Shown here: positions 25,021 to 32,398 of the stretch, in pieces
Layout: each line of letters begins with the position of its first letter
Position numbering within the stretch: the first letter of the stretch is position 1
Assembly: GCA_944381455.1 (NCBI GenBank)
Contig: CALWLF010000061.1
Location: 1-43,671, forward strand
Length of the DNA: 43,671 bases
From: an uncultured Clostridia bacterium
Lineage (GTDB): Bacteria; Bacillota; Clostridia; Lachnospirales; Anaerotignaceae
Reading direction: 5' to 3'
The notes under the pieces: generated by a model
The model's database searches: none
The model's input: only the letters and a program-made list of their open reading frames with translations
What the model was told of the DNA's origin: nothing
Position numbers and translations under genes: made by a program

Positions 25021-27252
25021 TTAACCAGTTACCCGTTCAATTTCATCCACGCCTTTGACATTGTGGAATTTATTATATAATACATCCAGCTGGTCTTTGC
25101 CATTGACCTGCACCACCACATTGAAAACGGCAGTACCATCTTTGAGGCTGCGGCCGTTGAAACTTTTTACCAGCATATTTTCTTCGGAAAGCACCCGGGA
25201 AATATCCATAATCAGGCCGTTTCTGTCGCTGCAAGTCAGCCGCAATTCGGCCATGAAAGCAACATTGGCGTTTTGTTCCACCGCCGTATCCCATTCGGCC
25301 TCAATGAGGCGGTGACGCTCCAGCTCATCCAGATGGATGATATTGGTGCAATCGGTGCGGTGGATGGATACGCCGCGGCCGCGGGTGACAAACCCGATGA
25401 TTTCATCGCCCGGCACCGGATTACAGCAATGGGAAAAACGCACGTTGACATCTCCCACGCCTTTGACAATAACACCGGAGCCTTTTTTATGCTTGCGCAC
25501 TTCTTTTTTGGCCGCTTCTTCTTCCATCTTTTTGATGAGATCTTCTGCCGTTTCGGTCTTTTTCGTCTCTTTGCGCATTTCTTCAATGAGACGGTTTACC
25601 ACCTGGCCTTCCTTTACACCGCCGTAGCCAACACCGGAGCAGAGGGCATCCCAGGTTTTATAGGCAAAACGGCGGCAGACCACTTCCACCCATTCGGGTT
25701 TGAGCAAATCGCTTAAGACATAGCCTTTTTTCTTCGCATCTGTCATCAGCAGATCCTTGCCTTTGATGATATTTTCCTCTTTAAATTCCTTTTTAAACCA
25801 TTGGTTGATTTTTGTTCTGGCCTGGGAGCTTTTGACAATGGTCAGCCACCCGTGGCTTGGTCCTTTGGAATTGTTGGAGGTGATGATTTCAACCCGGTCG
25901 CCGTTTTTGATTTGATAGTCGATATTGACAATTTTGCCGTTGACTCTGGCTCCCACCATTTTGTTGCCGACGGCAGAGTGGATCATATAGGCAAAGTCGA
26001 TGGGTGTTGCTCCTTTGGGCAGGCTGATGACATCGCCCTGAGGTGTAAAAGCATAAACTTGTTCATCATAAATATTCAAGTCCGACTTAATGGTGTCCAT
26101 GAACTCTTTGTTATCGCTCATGTCCTGCTGCCATTCCAAAATCTGGCGCAGCCATGCCAGCTTTTCTTCCGACTGGTCCCGGCTGCCATCTGTTTTGCCC
26201 TCCTTATATTTCCAGTGGGCCGCAATACCATATTCATTGGTGCGGTGCATTTCTTCGGTGCGGATTTGCACTTCAAAAGGCTCGCCGGTGGGGCCGATGA
26301 GGGTATTGTGCAGCGACTGGTACATATTGGCCTTTGGCATGGCAATATAGTCTTTAAACCGGCCGGGCATCGGCTTATACATATCGTGGACAATGCCCAG
26401 CACCGCATAGCAGTCCCGGACGGTTTTTACAATGGCCCGCACGGCAAATAAGTCATAAATCTGGTCAAAAGTCTTATTTTGGTTGACCATCTTTTTATAG
26501 ATGCTAAACAGATGCTTGTTGCGGCCATAGACATGGCCTTCAATGCCCATTTCTTCCATCTTTGCCGAAAGATCATGGACAATGGTATCCACATAAGAAG
26601 TCATTTCTTCTTTTTTATGCGCAATTTTTTTCGATAAATCTTCATAAGCCTCGGGATAAAGATAGCGGAAACACAAATCCTCCAGCTCCACCTTGATTTT
26701 CGAAATACCAAGGCGGTTGGCCAAAGGGGCATAAATATCCAGCGTTTCCTGGGCTTTTTCATGCTGTTTTGCCGCCGTCATATAATTGAGGGTGCGCATA
26801 TTATGCAGCCGGTCGGCCAGTTTAATCAAAATCACACGGATGTCTTTGGCCATGGCCATAAACATTTTTCGATAGTTTTCTGCCTGAACTTCTTCTTTTG
26901 TAGCTGAAACAGAATAGTTCAGCCGGCCCAGCTTGGTTACCCCATCCACCAATATAGCCACTTCTTCGCCAAACAACCGTTCAATGTCGAAATAAGTATA
27001 CGGCGTATCTTCAATGGTGTCATGCAAAATGCCGGCCACAATACTTTCCATGTCCAGTTCCAGCTCAGCCAGAATATAGGCCACATGCAGCGGATGGATG
27101 ATATAAGGCTCACCGCTTTTTCGTTTTTGGTTTTGGTGTGCGCTGACCGCCAAGCGATAGGCATTTTCCAGCATAGAAAAATCCCTGGTGGGGTGATACA
27201 GCTGGATGCGGTTTTTCAGCTTCCGATACAGGTCTTCCTCCATAAACATCAT
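25021..27252 (-). CDS. rel: Bifunctional (p)ppGpp synthetase/hydrolase, RelA/SpoT (Rel)
   Basis: A 743-residue long RSH protein, the stringent-response enzyme. The HD hydrolase domain has HDTIEDT (His77, Asp78, Glu81, Asp82) and LIKLADRLHNMRTL, so hydrolysis is expected. The synthetase domain (about 220-350) has the MYQSLHNTLIGP and VQIRTEEMHRTNEYGIAAHW motifs. A TGS domain (about 385-445, VYAFTPQGDVISLPKGATPIDFAY), a Cys motif FSHCCNPVPGDEIIGF and an ACT domain at the end follow. I take the ATG at 27252, with AAGGA 5 bases ahead, over the TTG at 27273. First gene of the rel-dtd-MBL-hemZ operon. Confidence 0.97.
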   Translation of the reverse strand: MMFMEEDLYRKLKNRIQLYHPTRDFSMLENAYRLAVSAHQNQKRKSGEPYIIHPLHVAYILAELELDMESIVAGILHDTIEDTPYTYFDIERLFGEEVAILVDGVTKLGRLNYSVSATKEEVQAENYRKMFMAMAKDIRVILIKLADRLHNMRTLNYMTAAKQHEKAQETLDIYAPLANRLGISKIKVELEDLCFRYLYPEAYEDLSKKIAHKKEEMTSYVDTIVHDLSAKMEEMGIEGHVYGRNKHLFSIYKKMVNQNKTFDQIYDLFAVRAIVKTVRDCYAVLGIVHDMYKPMPGRFKDYIAMPKANMYQSLHNTLIGPTGEPFEVQIRTEEMHRTNEYGIAAHWKYKEGKTDGSRDQSEEKLAWLRQILEWQQDMSDNKEFMDTIKSDLNIYDEQVYAFTPQGDVISLPKGATPIDFAYMIHSAVGNKMVGARVNGKIVNIDYQIKNGDRVEIITSNNSKGPSHGWLTIVKSSQARTKINQWFKKEFKEENIIKGKDLLMTDAKKKGYVLSDLLKPEWVEVVCRRFAYKTWDALCSGVGYGGVKEGQVVNRLIEEMRKETKKTETAEDLIKKMEEEAAKKEVRKHKKGSGVIVKGVGDVNVRFSHCCNPVPGDEIIGFVTRGRGVSIHRTDCTNIIHLDELERHRLIEAEWDTAVEQNANVAFMAELRLTCSDRNGLIMDISRVLSEENMLVKSFNGRSLKDGTAVFNVVVQVNGKDQLDVLYNKFHNVKGVDEIERVTG

Positions 27253-27308
27253 ACCAATCCTTCTCCCATACAATCAGACTTTTTTCTTCTTTTTTCAATA
27301 TAAAATAC

Positions 27309-27337
27309 ATTATAAGTAGAAACGGCTGCTTTTGCAA
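27309..27337 (-). promoter_or_regulatory. Sigma-A promoter of the rel operon
   Basis: On the minus strand TTGCAA (27332-27337), 17 bases, TATAAT (27309-27314). The leader is about 50 bases. Confidence 0.8.
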
Positions 27338-27390
27338 TAAAACTTTTTATTTTTTTCTCCATATCTCTTTCCCAGTTGCCGAAATTTCGC

Positions 27391-27396
27391 TATAAT
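27391..27396 (+). promoter_or_regulatory. -10 element of the ttcA-like gene
   Basis: A perfect TATAAT 30 bases before the ATG. The -35 region is poor (TTTCCC 17 bases upstream). Confidence 0.5.
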
Positions 27397-27426
27397 GAAA
27401 AAAGAGAACATGAGAGGAGCAACTGC

Positions 27427-28143
27427 ATGAAACATCAAAAACTACTCAGCTATGTACGCCGTGCCGTGGAAGATTATCAGATGATTGCCCCTGGGGACCG
27501 GATTGCCATCGGCGTCTCCGGCGGAAAAGACAGTCTTTGCACGCTGCTGGCCCTGGCAGATTTGCGCCGGTTTTACCCAAATCCTTTTGAAATTGAGGCC
27601 ATCACCGTTTCCTTGGGCTTTCCAAGCGGCGACTATTCTCCGGTGGCAGCCCTTTGTGAAAAAATCAATGTTCCCTTTACCTTGGTGGAAACGGACATTG
27701 GCCAAATCATCTTTGAAGAACGCAAGGAGAAAAACCCCTGTTCTTTGTGTGCCAAAATGCGCAAAGGCGCACTCAACGATGCAGCGGAAAAACTTGGCTG
27801 CAACAAAGTGGCCCTGGGACACAACAAAGACGATATTATCGAAACCTTTTTCCTGTCTCTTTTTTATGAGGGACGCATCAATACCTTTGCCCCTGTCAGC
27901 TTTCTGGACCGAAAACAAATTTATTCCATCCGGCCGCTGATGTATGTGCCGGAATACGAAGCCAGAAGCTATGTAAAAAAATATGAGATTCCCGTCGTCA
28001 AAAGCCCCTGCCCCGTCGATGGCGAAACCAAGCGGCAGGAGATTAAAGAGCTGATTGCCTCTCTTTCCAAACAGTATGACAACCTGGAAGGAAAAGTATT
28101 CAGCGCCATCCGCCGCTCCGCCATCAAAGGCTGGAACGACTGA
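27427..28143 (+). CDS. TtcA-family tRNA thiolation protein (PP-loop ATPase)
   Basis: A 238-residue adenylating enzyme of the TtcA group. The PP-loop SGGKDS is at residues 31-36. Cys105 and Cys108 (NPCSLCAKMRKG) and a later Cys in KSPCPVDGETKR are the three positions that hold the [4Fe-4S] cluster in TtcA. GHNKDDIIETFFLSLFYEG is the conserved follow-up motif. TtcA makes 2-thiocytidine 32 in tRNA; clostridial relatives may serve other thiolations. The ATG at 27427 follows AGGAG by 7 bases. An xerS-like gene begins 32 bases after the stop, so the two are probably cotranscribed with the Nudix gene. Confidence 0.85.
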   Translation: MKHQKLLSYVRRAVEDYQMIAPGDRIAIGVSGGKDSLCTLLALADLRRFYPNPFEIEAITVSLGFPSGDYSPVAALCEKINVPFTLVETDIGQIIFEERKEKNPCSLCAKMRKGALNDAAEKLGCNKVALGHNKDDIIETFFLSLFYEGRINTFAPVSFLDRKQIYSIRPLMYVPEYEARSYVKKYEIPVVKSPCPVDGETKRQEIKELIASLSKQYDNLEGKVFSAIRRSAIKGWND

Positions 28144-28175
28144 GCTTGTTTCTTTGTTGGAAAGGAGCCTTTTCC

Positions 28176-29273
28176 ATGGCAGAACGAACCTATCAGCAAG
28201 AAGTCAAAGAGGCCGCCATCCATCGTCTGCGGGCCATGCAGAAGGAACTGCCGCCTTTTTTAGACGACTTTTTTGTCTATTGCTTAAACATCTACTCCCC
28301 CCGGACGCCGCTGGCCTATAGTTATGACTTGAAATTGTTTTTTACTTATCTGCTGGAAAACCATCCGGCTTTTCAGGAAAAAACCATGCAGACCATCGAA
28401 GCCTGCGACCTGGACCAGGTGGAAGCGGAGGATATCGACCGGTTTGTGGCTTGGCTTTCCCTCTACACCCGTCCCGATGAGAAAAACCCGGACAAACAGA
28501 TCACTTATACCAATAACAATAACGGCAAGCTGCGCAAGCTTTCCTCTGTGCGCAGTCTCTACAAATATTTATACAAACGAAAAAAAGTGAAGGCCAACCC
28601 AGCAGCCATCGCCGATGCGCCTAAGATTCACGATAAACCGGTGGTGCGCATGGAAGTCAACGAAATGTGCGACTTTTTAGACGCCGTAGAAACGGGCGCC
28701 CAATTAACCAAACAGCAAAAGGCATTTCATGAAAAAACAAAGCTGCGGGACCTGGCCATCACCACACTGCTGCTGGGCACCGGGATGCGTGTGTCCGAAT
28801 GCGTGGGCATCAACATCAAGGATTTGGACTTTACTCAAAACGCCGTCCGCGTCACCCGAAAAGGCGGCGACGAATCCATGATTTACTTTGGCCAAGAGGT
28901 GGCCAGTGCTTTGCAAAATTACCTGGCAGAGCGGAAAAAACATCCCGACGATACAGAACCGGCCCTCTTTTTATCTTTGCAGGGAAAACGGATTGGAGTA
29001 CGTTCCGTACAGCTTTTGGTCAAAAAATATGCGCAGACTTCTGTAAAACTGAAAAAAATCACGCCCCATAAACTGCGCAGCACCTTTGGCACCAATTTAT
29101 ATCAAGACACCGGCGACATTTATCTGGTGGCCGCTTCGTTGGGCCACGAAGATGTCAACACCACCACCAAACACTACGCAGCCATTGAAGAGTATCAAAA
29201 ACAAAAAGCCGCACAAAACGTCCATTTGCGGCAGCAGGAGGCAGAACATGAATCAGTTAAAACAAGCATTTGA
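28176..29273 (+). CDS. xerS: Tyrosine recombinase, XerS-like
   Basis: A 365-residue site-specific recombinase. The N-terminal core-binding domain (about 20-160) has NIYSPRTPLAYSYDLKLFF. The catalytic domain has the first Arg in GTGMRVSECVGINIKDL, a VTRKGG strand, the TPHKLRSTFGTNLY box (His-x-x-Arg), SLGHEDVNTTTKHY with the second His and the Tyr nucleophile. Length and the HKLR box resemble single-protein XerS of streptococci (about 356 residues), which resolves chromosome dimers at difSL; XerC/XerD are usually near 300. That role is inferred. The ATG at 28176 lies 8 bases after AAAGGAG. The Nudix gene overlaps its end by 26 bases. Confidence 0.85.
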   Translation: MAERTYQQEVKEAAIHRLRAMQKELPPFLDDFFVYCLNIYSPRTPLAYSYDLKLFFTYLLENHPAFQEKTMQTIEACDLDQVEAEDIDRFVAWLSLYTRPDEKNPDKQITYTNNNNGKLRKLSSVRSLYKYLYKRKKVKANPAAIADAPKIHDKPVVRMEVNEMCDFLDAVETGAQLTKQQKAFHEKTKLRDLAITTLLLGTGMRVSECVGINIKDLDFTQNAVRVTRKGGDESMIYFGQEVASALQNYLAERKKHPDDTEPALFLSLQGKRIGVRSVQLLVKKYAQTSVKLKKITPHKLRSTFGTNLYQDTGDIYLVAASLGHEDVNTTTKHYAAIEEYQKQKAAQNVHLRQQEAEHESVKTSI

Positions 29274-29952
29274 CCGCACAGCCCAGCTGGAAGGCTATGG
29301 CGCGCCATCGGCGGTGCTGGTTCCTTTGATGGAAGTCAACGGCCAGCTTTGCCTGCTTTTTACCCAGCGGGCGTTACATATGAAACATCAGCCGGGAGAT
29401 TTTTGTTTTCCCGGCGGCCATCACGAGGCAGATGAAACACCGCAGGAAACGGCTTTAAGAGAAGTTTGGGAAGAGATTGGCGTTCCGGCCAAACACATTG
29501 AGCTGCTGGGGCCTTGCGACATTGTATTATCTTCTTTTGGAGCCTATATTACGCCTTTTGCGGCAATGATCCATGATTTTTCTCTGGAGGAGATGGTGCT
29601 CAATAAAGACGAAGTGGAACAGGTGCTGCCGGTGCCGTTGCAGTTCTTTTTTGAAACGGAGCCAAGGCTCCACATTGTGCCGCTGAAACCGGAATTTCCG
29701 CCGGATTTTCCCTTTCATTTGATTGTGGGCGGAAAGAATTATCGTTGGGGCAAAGCCACCATGAAAGACTGGTTTTATCTGTATCATGATCATGTAATCT
29801 GGGGCTTAACGGCCCGGATTGTCAATAATGTGAAAGCCATTTTATCGGCGGCAGGCTATGCCCCTGCCAGCTCAAAAGAGCAGCAGATGATGACAGAGGT
29901 GAAGCCGGCAAAACCGGCCGTTGTGGCAGAAACAGACAAAGAGAAGCGGTAA
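29248..29952 (+). CDS. Nudix hydrolase, CoA pyrophosphatase-like
   Basis: A 234-residue Nudix enzyme. The Nudix box GGHHEADETPQETALREVWEEIGV (near 50-73) fits GX5EX7REUXEEXGU. Directly before it, LLFTQRALHMKHQPGDFCFPGG resembles the NuCoA signature of CoA pyrophosphatases, which cut CoA to 4'-phosphopantetheine and 3',5'-ADP. The C-terminal tail of about 30 residues is Lys/Ala-rich and looks disordered. The ATG at 29248 has AGGAGG 6 bases ahead and lies inside the xerS gene. Confidence 0.87.
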   Translation: MNQLKQAFDRTAQLEGYGAPSAVLVPLMEVNGQLCLLFTQRALHMKHQPGDFCFPGGHHEADETPQETALREVWEEIGVPAKHIELLGPCDIVLSSFGAYITPFAAMIHDFSLEEMVLNKDEVEQVLPVPLQFFFETEPRLHIVPLKPEFPPDFPFHLIVGGKNYRWGKATMKDWFYLYHDHVIWGLTARIVNNVKAILSAAGYAPASSKEQQMMTEVKPAKPAVVAETDKEKR

Positions 29953-29970
29953 AAAGCCGCTTCTTTTTTT
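29943..29970 (+). terminator. Terminator of the ttcA-xerS-Nudix operon
   Basis: GAAGCGG (29943-29949) pairs with CCGCTTC (29957-29963), followed by seven T. The Nudix stop codon lies in the loop. Confidence 0.88.
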
Positions 29971-30048
29971 ATGGGAAAAAGGAGTACAAAAAAGTTTTTA
30001 TTCATTTTCAGTAAAGAAAGCAAAACCATAGGGGAAGTACATTTGGAC

Positions 30049-30083
30049 AAAGGGAAAAACAAAAGGATATGTTTTTCCCTTTC
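30049..30083. repeat. Hairpin at the left edge of the repeat island
   Basis: AAAGGGAAAAAC (30049-30060) pairs perfectly with GTTTTTCCCTTT (30071-30082) around a 10-base loop, with a T-rich run after it. Confidence 0.75.
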
Positions 30084-30302
30084 TTTTTCTCTTGCGGCAA
30101 GCGGCCGCTGGTCCTCCGGCCAACCTAGCTTGGCCTCCGGCCCCAAATTTGCAAGTGCAACGGACTCTGCCGCCGGAGACACCTTCCATGCTCCACCGCA
30201 GCAACGGCCGCTTGTTGCGCAGCAACATTGTGGCCGTGGATTTTCGCCATCCTCTGCTCATTTGGTGCCACTGCACAAAGGCGTGCCCTAAAAAAAGGGG
30301 GT

Positions 30303-30351
30303 GTGGGGGAGGAACTGCGGGCCTCGCAGCTCTGAGCATTTCCTCCCCCAC
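30303..30351 (+). repeat. Large compound hairpin, copy A
   Basis: GTGGGGGAGGAA (30303-30314) pairs perfectly with TTCCTCCCCCAC (30340-30351). Inside, CTGCG-GGCCT-CGCAG (30315-30329) forms a second stem-loop, followed by CTCTGAGCA. The same architecture appears inverted in copy B. Confidence 0.8.
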
Positions 30352-30434
30352 GGTCTCCCTGCCCTGCCGAGGGGCGAAAACCAAAAGAGAAGCACCTCCT
30401 TTTCTTTCTCTCCTTACGGCTAGGCATGGAAACC

Positions 30435-30486
30435 GCAAGGGGGAGCATGGCTCAGTGTTGCGAAGGCCCGCAACGCTCCCCCTTGC
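30435..30486 (-). repeat. Large compound hairpin, copy B (inverted relative to A)
   Basis: GCAAGGGGGAGC (30435-30446) pairs perfectly with GCTCCCCCTTGC (30475-30486). On the minus strand the inner part reads GTTGCG-GGCCTT-CGCAAC followed by ACTGAGCCAT, matching the core of copy A with changes on both sides of the stems that keep pairing. Confidence 0.8.
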
Positions 30487-30670
30487 ATCCCCCTCCCTTC
30501 GGGCACGCTTTTGCGCCGCTGCGCCCAAAGAATTTCCCTCGGCTATCTGCCGCAGCCACTTTGCCGCCTTGTGGCAAGCGGCCGCTGGAGGCACCTTCAC
30601 AGCTCCGCCATCCCCCACAACAGCCGCAGCCGCCCGGCCAAAGGACATCAAATCATAATTGTTTTCCTTT

Positions 30671-30700
30671 TTGCAACATTTCATGTCACAAAAATAATAT
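30671..30700 (+). promoter_or_regulatory. Possible promoter of the small XRE gene
   Basis: TTGCAA (30671-30676) and TAATAT (30695-30700) are 18 bases apart. Confidence 0.4.
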
Positions 30701-30763
30701 ATCAAGTTGTCGATTTTTTTCCAAAAATTTCATACGCTATTAAAGACGGGGAGGCAAATACGT

Positions 30764-30982
30764 ATGGAATCAGCTCATTATCAGGAATATAAAAAACTTG
30801 GGCTTAAAATTGCTTATTATCGAAAATCTTGTGGTTTATCCCAGCTACAGCTGGCAGAAAAAATTAACATCAGCCGCACACATATGTCACGAATTGAAAA
30901 TAACGATAGTTCTGTTTCTCTCGATGTGATTTTTCGTATTGCAAAAGCCCTGGATATTCCTGTTTCACGATTATTTGAATAA
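30764..30982 (+). CDS. Small XRE-family DNA-binding protein
   Basis: A 72-residue protein that is almost entirely an XRE/Cro helix-turn-helix: KLGLKIAYYRKSCGLSQLQLAEKINISRTHMSRIEN, then LDVIFRIAKALDIPVSRLFE. The ATG at 30764 is 9 bases after GGGGAGG; the longer frame from 30707 lacks such a site. It is AT-richer than the island before it. A second XRE domain is encoded 2 bases after its stop in another frame. Target unknown. Confidence 0.85.
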   Translation: MESAHYQEYKKLGLKIAYYRKSCGLSQLQLAEKINISRTHMSRIENNDSSVSLDVIFRIAKALDIPVSRLFE

Positions 30983-30983
30983 A

Positions 30984-31322
30984 TTGCAGCCATCTACAAC
31001 CCTCTTCCCTCTCCGCCTTCGCTTGCTTCGCCTGCGCCATGGCGTTTTCCAAAAAGAACTGGCCTTACAGCTCCACTATGGCCCTTCGGCCATCTCCAAC
31101 TACGAAAGCGGCCGCACCGAGCCGTCTCTTTCTGTTCTAGTGACGCTGGCTGATTTTTTCCAGGTCTCCACCGACCACTTGCTGGGCCATGACATCCCCC
31201 TGCCTTCTCTCTGTTCCGGCGACGATTTTTCCCGTCTTTGCCGCTTCCTTTCTTCCTGCTCTGACGAAGAAAGAGAAGTTCTTCTTCGTCTTTGCGCGCT
31301 GCTGCAACAAAAAAAACCATAA
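30984..31322 (+). CDS. Second XRE-family protein, start unclear (possibly decayed)
   Basis: Residues about 8-68 of this 112-residue frame form a full XRE domain: FPLRLRLLRLRHGVFQKELALQLHYGPSAISNYESGRTEPS, then LADFFQVSTDHLLG. The C-terminal part, FSRLCRFLSSCSDEEREVLLRLCALL, is typical of clostridial XRE repressors. No ATG or GTG and no ribosome binding site precede the domain. The only candidate is TTG at 30984, which overlaps nothing and could be read by coupling to the previous stop at 30982. Alternatively the real start was lost. Its GC content is higher than that of the first XRE gene, so the pair is not a simple duplication. Confidence 0.6.
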   Translation: MQPSTTLFPLRLRLLRLRHGVFQKELALQLHYGPSAISNYESGRTEPSLSVLVTLADFFQVSTDHLLGHDIPLPSLCSGDDFSRLCRFLSSCSDEEREVLLRLCALLQQKKP

Positions 31323-31351
31323 AAGCCCTTGGTCCCATCCCAAGGGCTTTT
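31321..31351. terminator. Bidirectional terminator between XRE and LysR genes
   Basis: AAAAGCCCTTGG (31321-31332) pairs with CCAAGGGCTTTT (31340-31351). Confidence 0.9.
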
Positions 31352-31357
31352 CTTTTA

Positions 31358-32248
31358 TCACAGGCTCTGCCCGGCTTCTTGTTCTTTGATATGCTCCTTC
31401 ATAAAATGCAAAAACATCTGACTTGTAGGCGAAAGCTTCCTCTTTTGCTTTTTTATTACACCAATGGTACGGCAAATGGGCGGTTCCAGCGGAATATGCG
31501 CCAAATGACGCCGGCCAGCCAACACAGCCAGCTGAGGCAAAATGGCTATCCCCATGCCATTTTCCACCATGGACAAAATGCTGTTATCATCGCAGAGACG
31601 ATAACGAATATCCAAAGAAATATCCTGTTGTTCCAACAAATTCAAAAAATCCCGGTCATCGCCTTCATCCATCACCACAAACACCTCTCCTTTCAGCTGC
31701 TGTGGCGCAATGGTTTTTTCCTTTTCCAAACGATGCCCCGGCGGCAGCACCACATAAAGCGGATCTTCAAACAACGCCTGGCAATGGTATTTTTTCACTC
31801 CGTCAATGTTGGTAATGCCAAAATCCACCACATCTCGCTCCACCCACTGTTCGATTTCTCGATAATACCCCTGATGCAGTTCGAAAACCACATGAGGATA
31901 GCTTTTTTGAAACGCCTTTAAAATATGAGGCAGCAGCGAACCGGAAAACGTGGCAAAGGTTGCCATGCGGACAATTCCTGCCTGCATCCCCTTCAGCTCC
32001 AGCGCTTTTTCTTTCAGCAGCTGTTCATCTTGCACCAATTTGCGAATCAGAGGCAGCAGCTGCTCCCCTTCATAAGTCAGCTGCAAACTGCGTCTAGACC
32101 GCACAAACAGCGTCGTCTCCAGCTCCTTTTCCAAGGAGGATATCATCTGGCTAACGGCCGACTGCGTATAATTCAGCTCCTCCGCTGCAACGGTGAAGCT
32201 GCCACATTCTAAAATTTTTAAAAATGCATCATATTTATTCAATTTCAT
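31358..32248 (-). CDS. LysR-family transcriptional regulator
   Basis: A 296-residue LysR regulator. The N-terminal winged helix (1-60) reads KYDAFLKILECGSFTVAAEELNYTQSAVSQMISSLEKELETTLF. The C-terminal ~200 residues form the periplasmic-binding-like effector domain (GIVRMATFATFSGSLLPHILKAFQKSYP; GMGIAILPQLAVLAG). The ATG at 32248 is used: AAAGG lies 5 bases ahead, although a longer AAGGAGG almost touches the codon; the GTG at 32266 is an alternative. It is transcribed away from the alanine racemase gene across 150 bases, so it may regulate that gene and itself. Effector unknown. Confidence 0.92.
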   Translation of the reverse strand: MKLNKYDAFLKILECGSFTVAAEELNYTQSAVSQMISSLEKELETTLFVRSRRSLQLTYEGEQLLPLIRKLVQDEQLLKEKALELKGMQAGIVRMATFATFSGSLLPHILKAFQKSYPHVVFELHQGYYREIEQWVERDVVDFGITNIDGVKKYHCQALFEDPLYVVLPPGHRLEKEKTIAPQQLKGEVFVVMDEGDDRDFLNLLEQQDISLDIRYRLCDDNSILSMVENGMGIAILPQLAVLAGRRHLAHIPLEPPICRTIGVIKKQKRKLSPTSQMFLHFMKEHIKEQEAGQSL

Positions 32249-32282
32249 CTCCTCCTTTGTCCCCACTTCATTTATTCTATGC

Positions 32283-32295
32283 TATTTGCCAAATA
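32283..32295. promoter_or_regulatory. Possible LysR operator between the LysR and alr genes
   Basis: TATTTG-C-CAAATA is a perfect 13-base dyad with a T-N11-A frame, typical of LysR boxes, 35 bases before the LysR start codon. A second inverted pair (AGTAAAA near 32297, TTTTACT near 32339) lies between it and the alr promoter. Confidence 0.4.
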
Positions 32296-32339
32296 AAGTA
32301 AAATAAAATTTTTTCATTTCCACCATGATTTCTATTTGT

Positions 32340-32368
32340 TTTACTTTTCCTTCCCTTTCCTATATACT
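32340..32368 (+). promoter_or_regulatory. Promoter of the alanine racemase gene
   Basis: TTTACT (32340-32345), 17 bases, TATACT (32363-32368); leader about 25 bases. Confidence 0.6.
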
Positions 32369-32398
32369 AATCTTACAAAAATACAAGGAGGAACTGCC

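Larger units (their letters stand above)
30090..30655. repeat. GC-rich, gene-free island of hairpins and direct/inverted repeats
   Basis: About 560 bases with much higher GC than its flanks, within an 810-base gap between genes. Open frames on both strands give low-complexity Arg/Pro/Ala-rich peptides with no ribosome binding sites. An exact 16-base repeat GGCAAGCGGCCGCTGG occurs at 30096-30111 and 30573-30588. A diverged repeat links 30171-30197 with 30583-30609. Small hairpins: GGCCAA/TTGGCC (30118-30135) and GCAAC/GTTGC (30201-30226). Two large hairpins (30303-30351, 30435-30486) are listed separately. It may be a mosaic of palindromic intergenic repeats or a structured RNA; I do not recognise the family. 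Confidence 0.65.

Noticed and set aside
27376-27410. Possible difSL-like site upstream of ttcA/xerS (CCGAAA...CTATAAT...GAAAA)
   Set aside because: Resembles the streptococcal difSL sequence only in part, and the TATAAT is better explained as the ttcA promoter.
29998-30705. Long open frames on both strands over the GC-rich island
   Set aside because: Arg/Pro/Ala-rich translation with no domain, no start signals, and it crosses several strong hairpins; explained by base composition.
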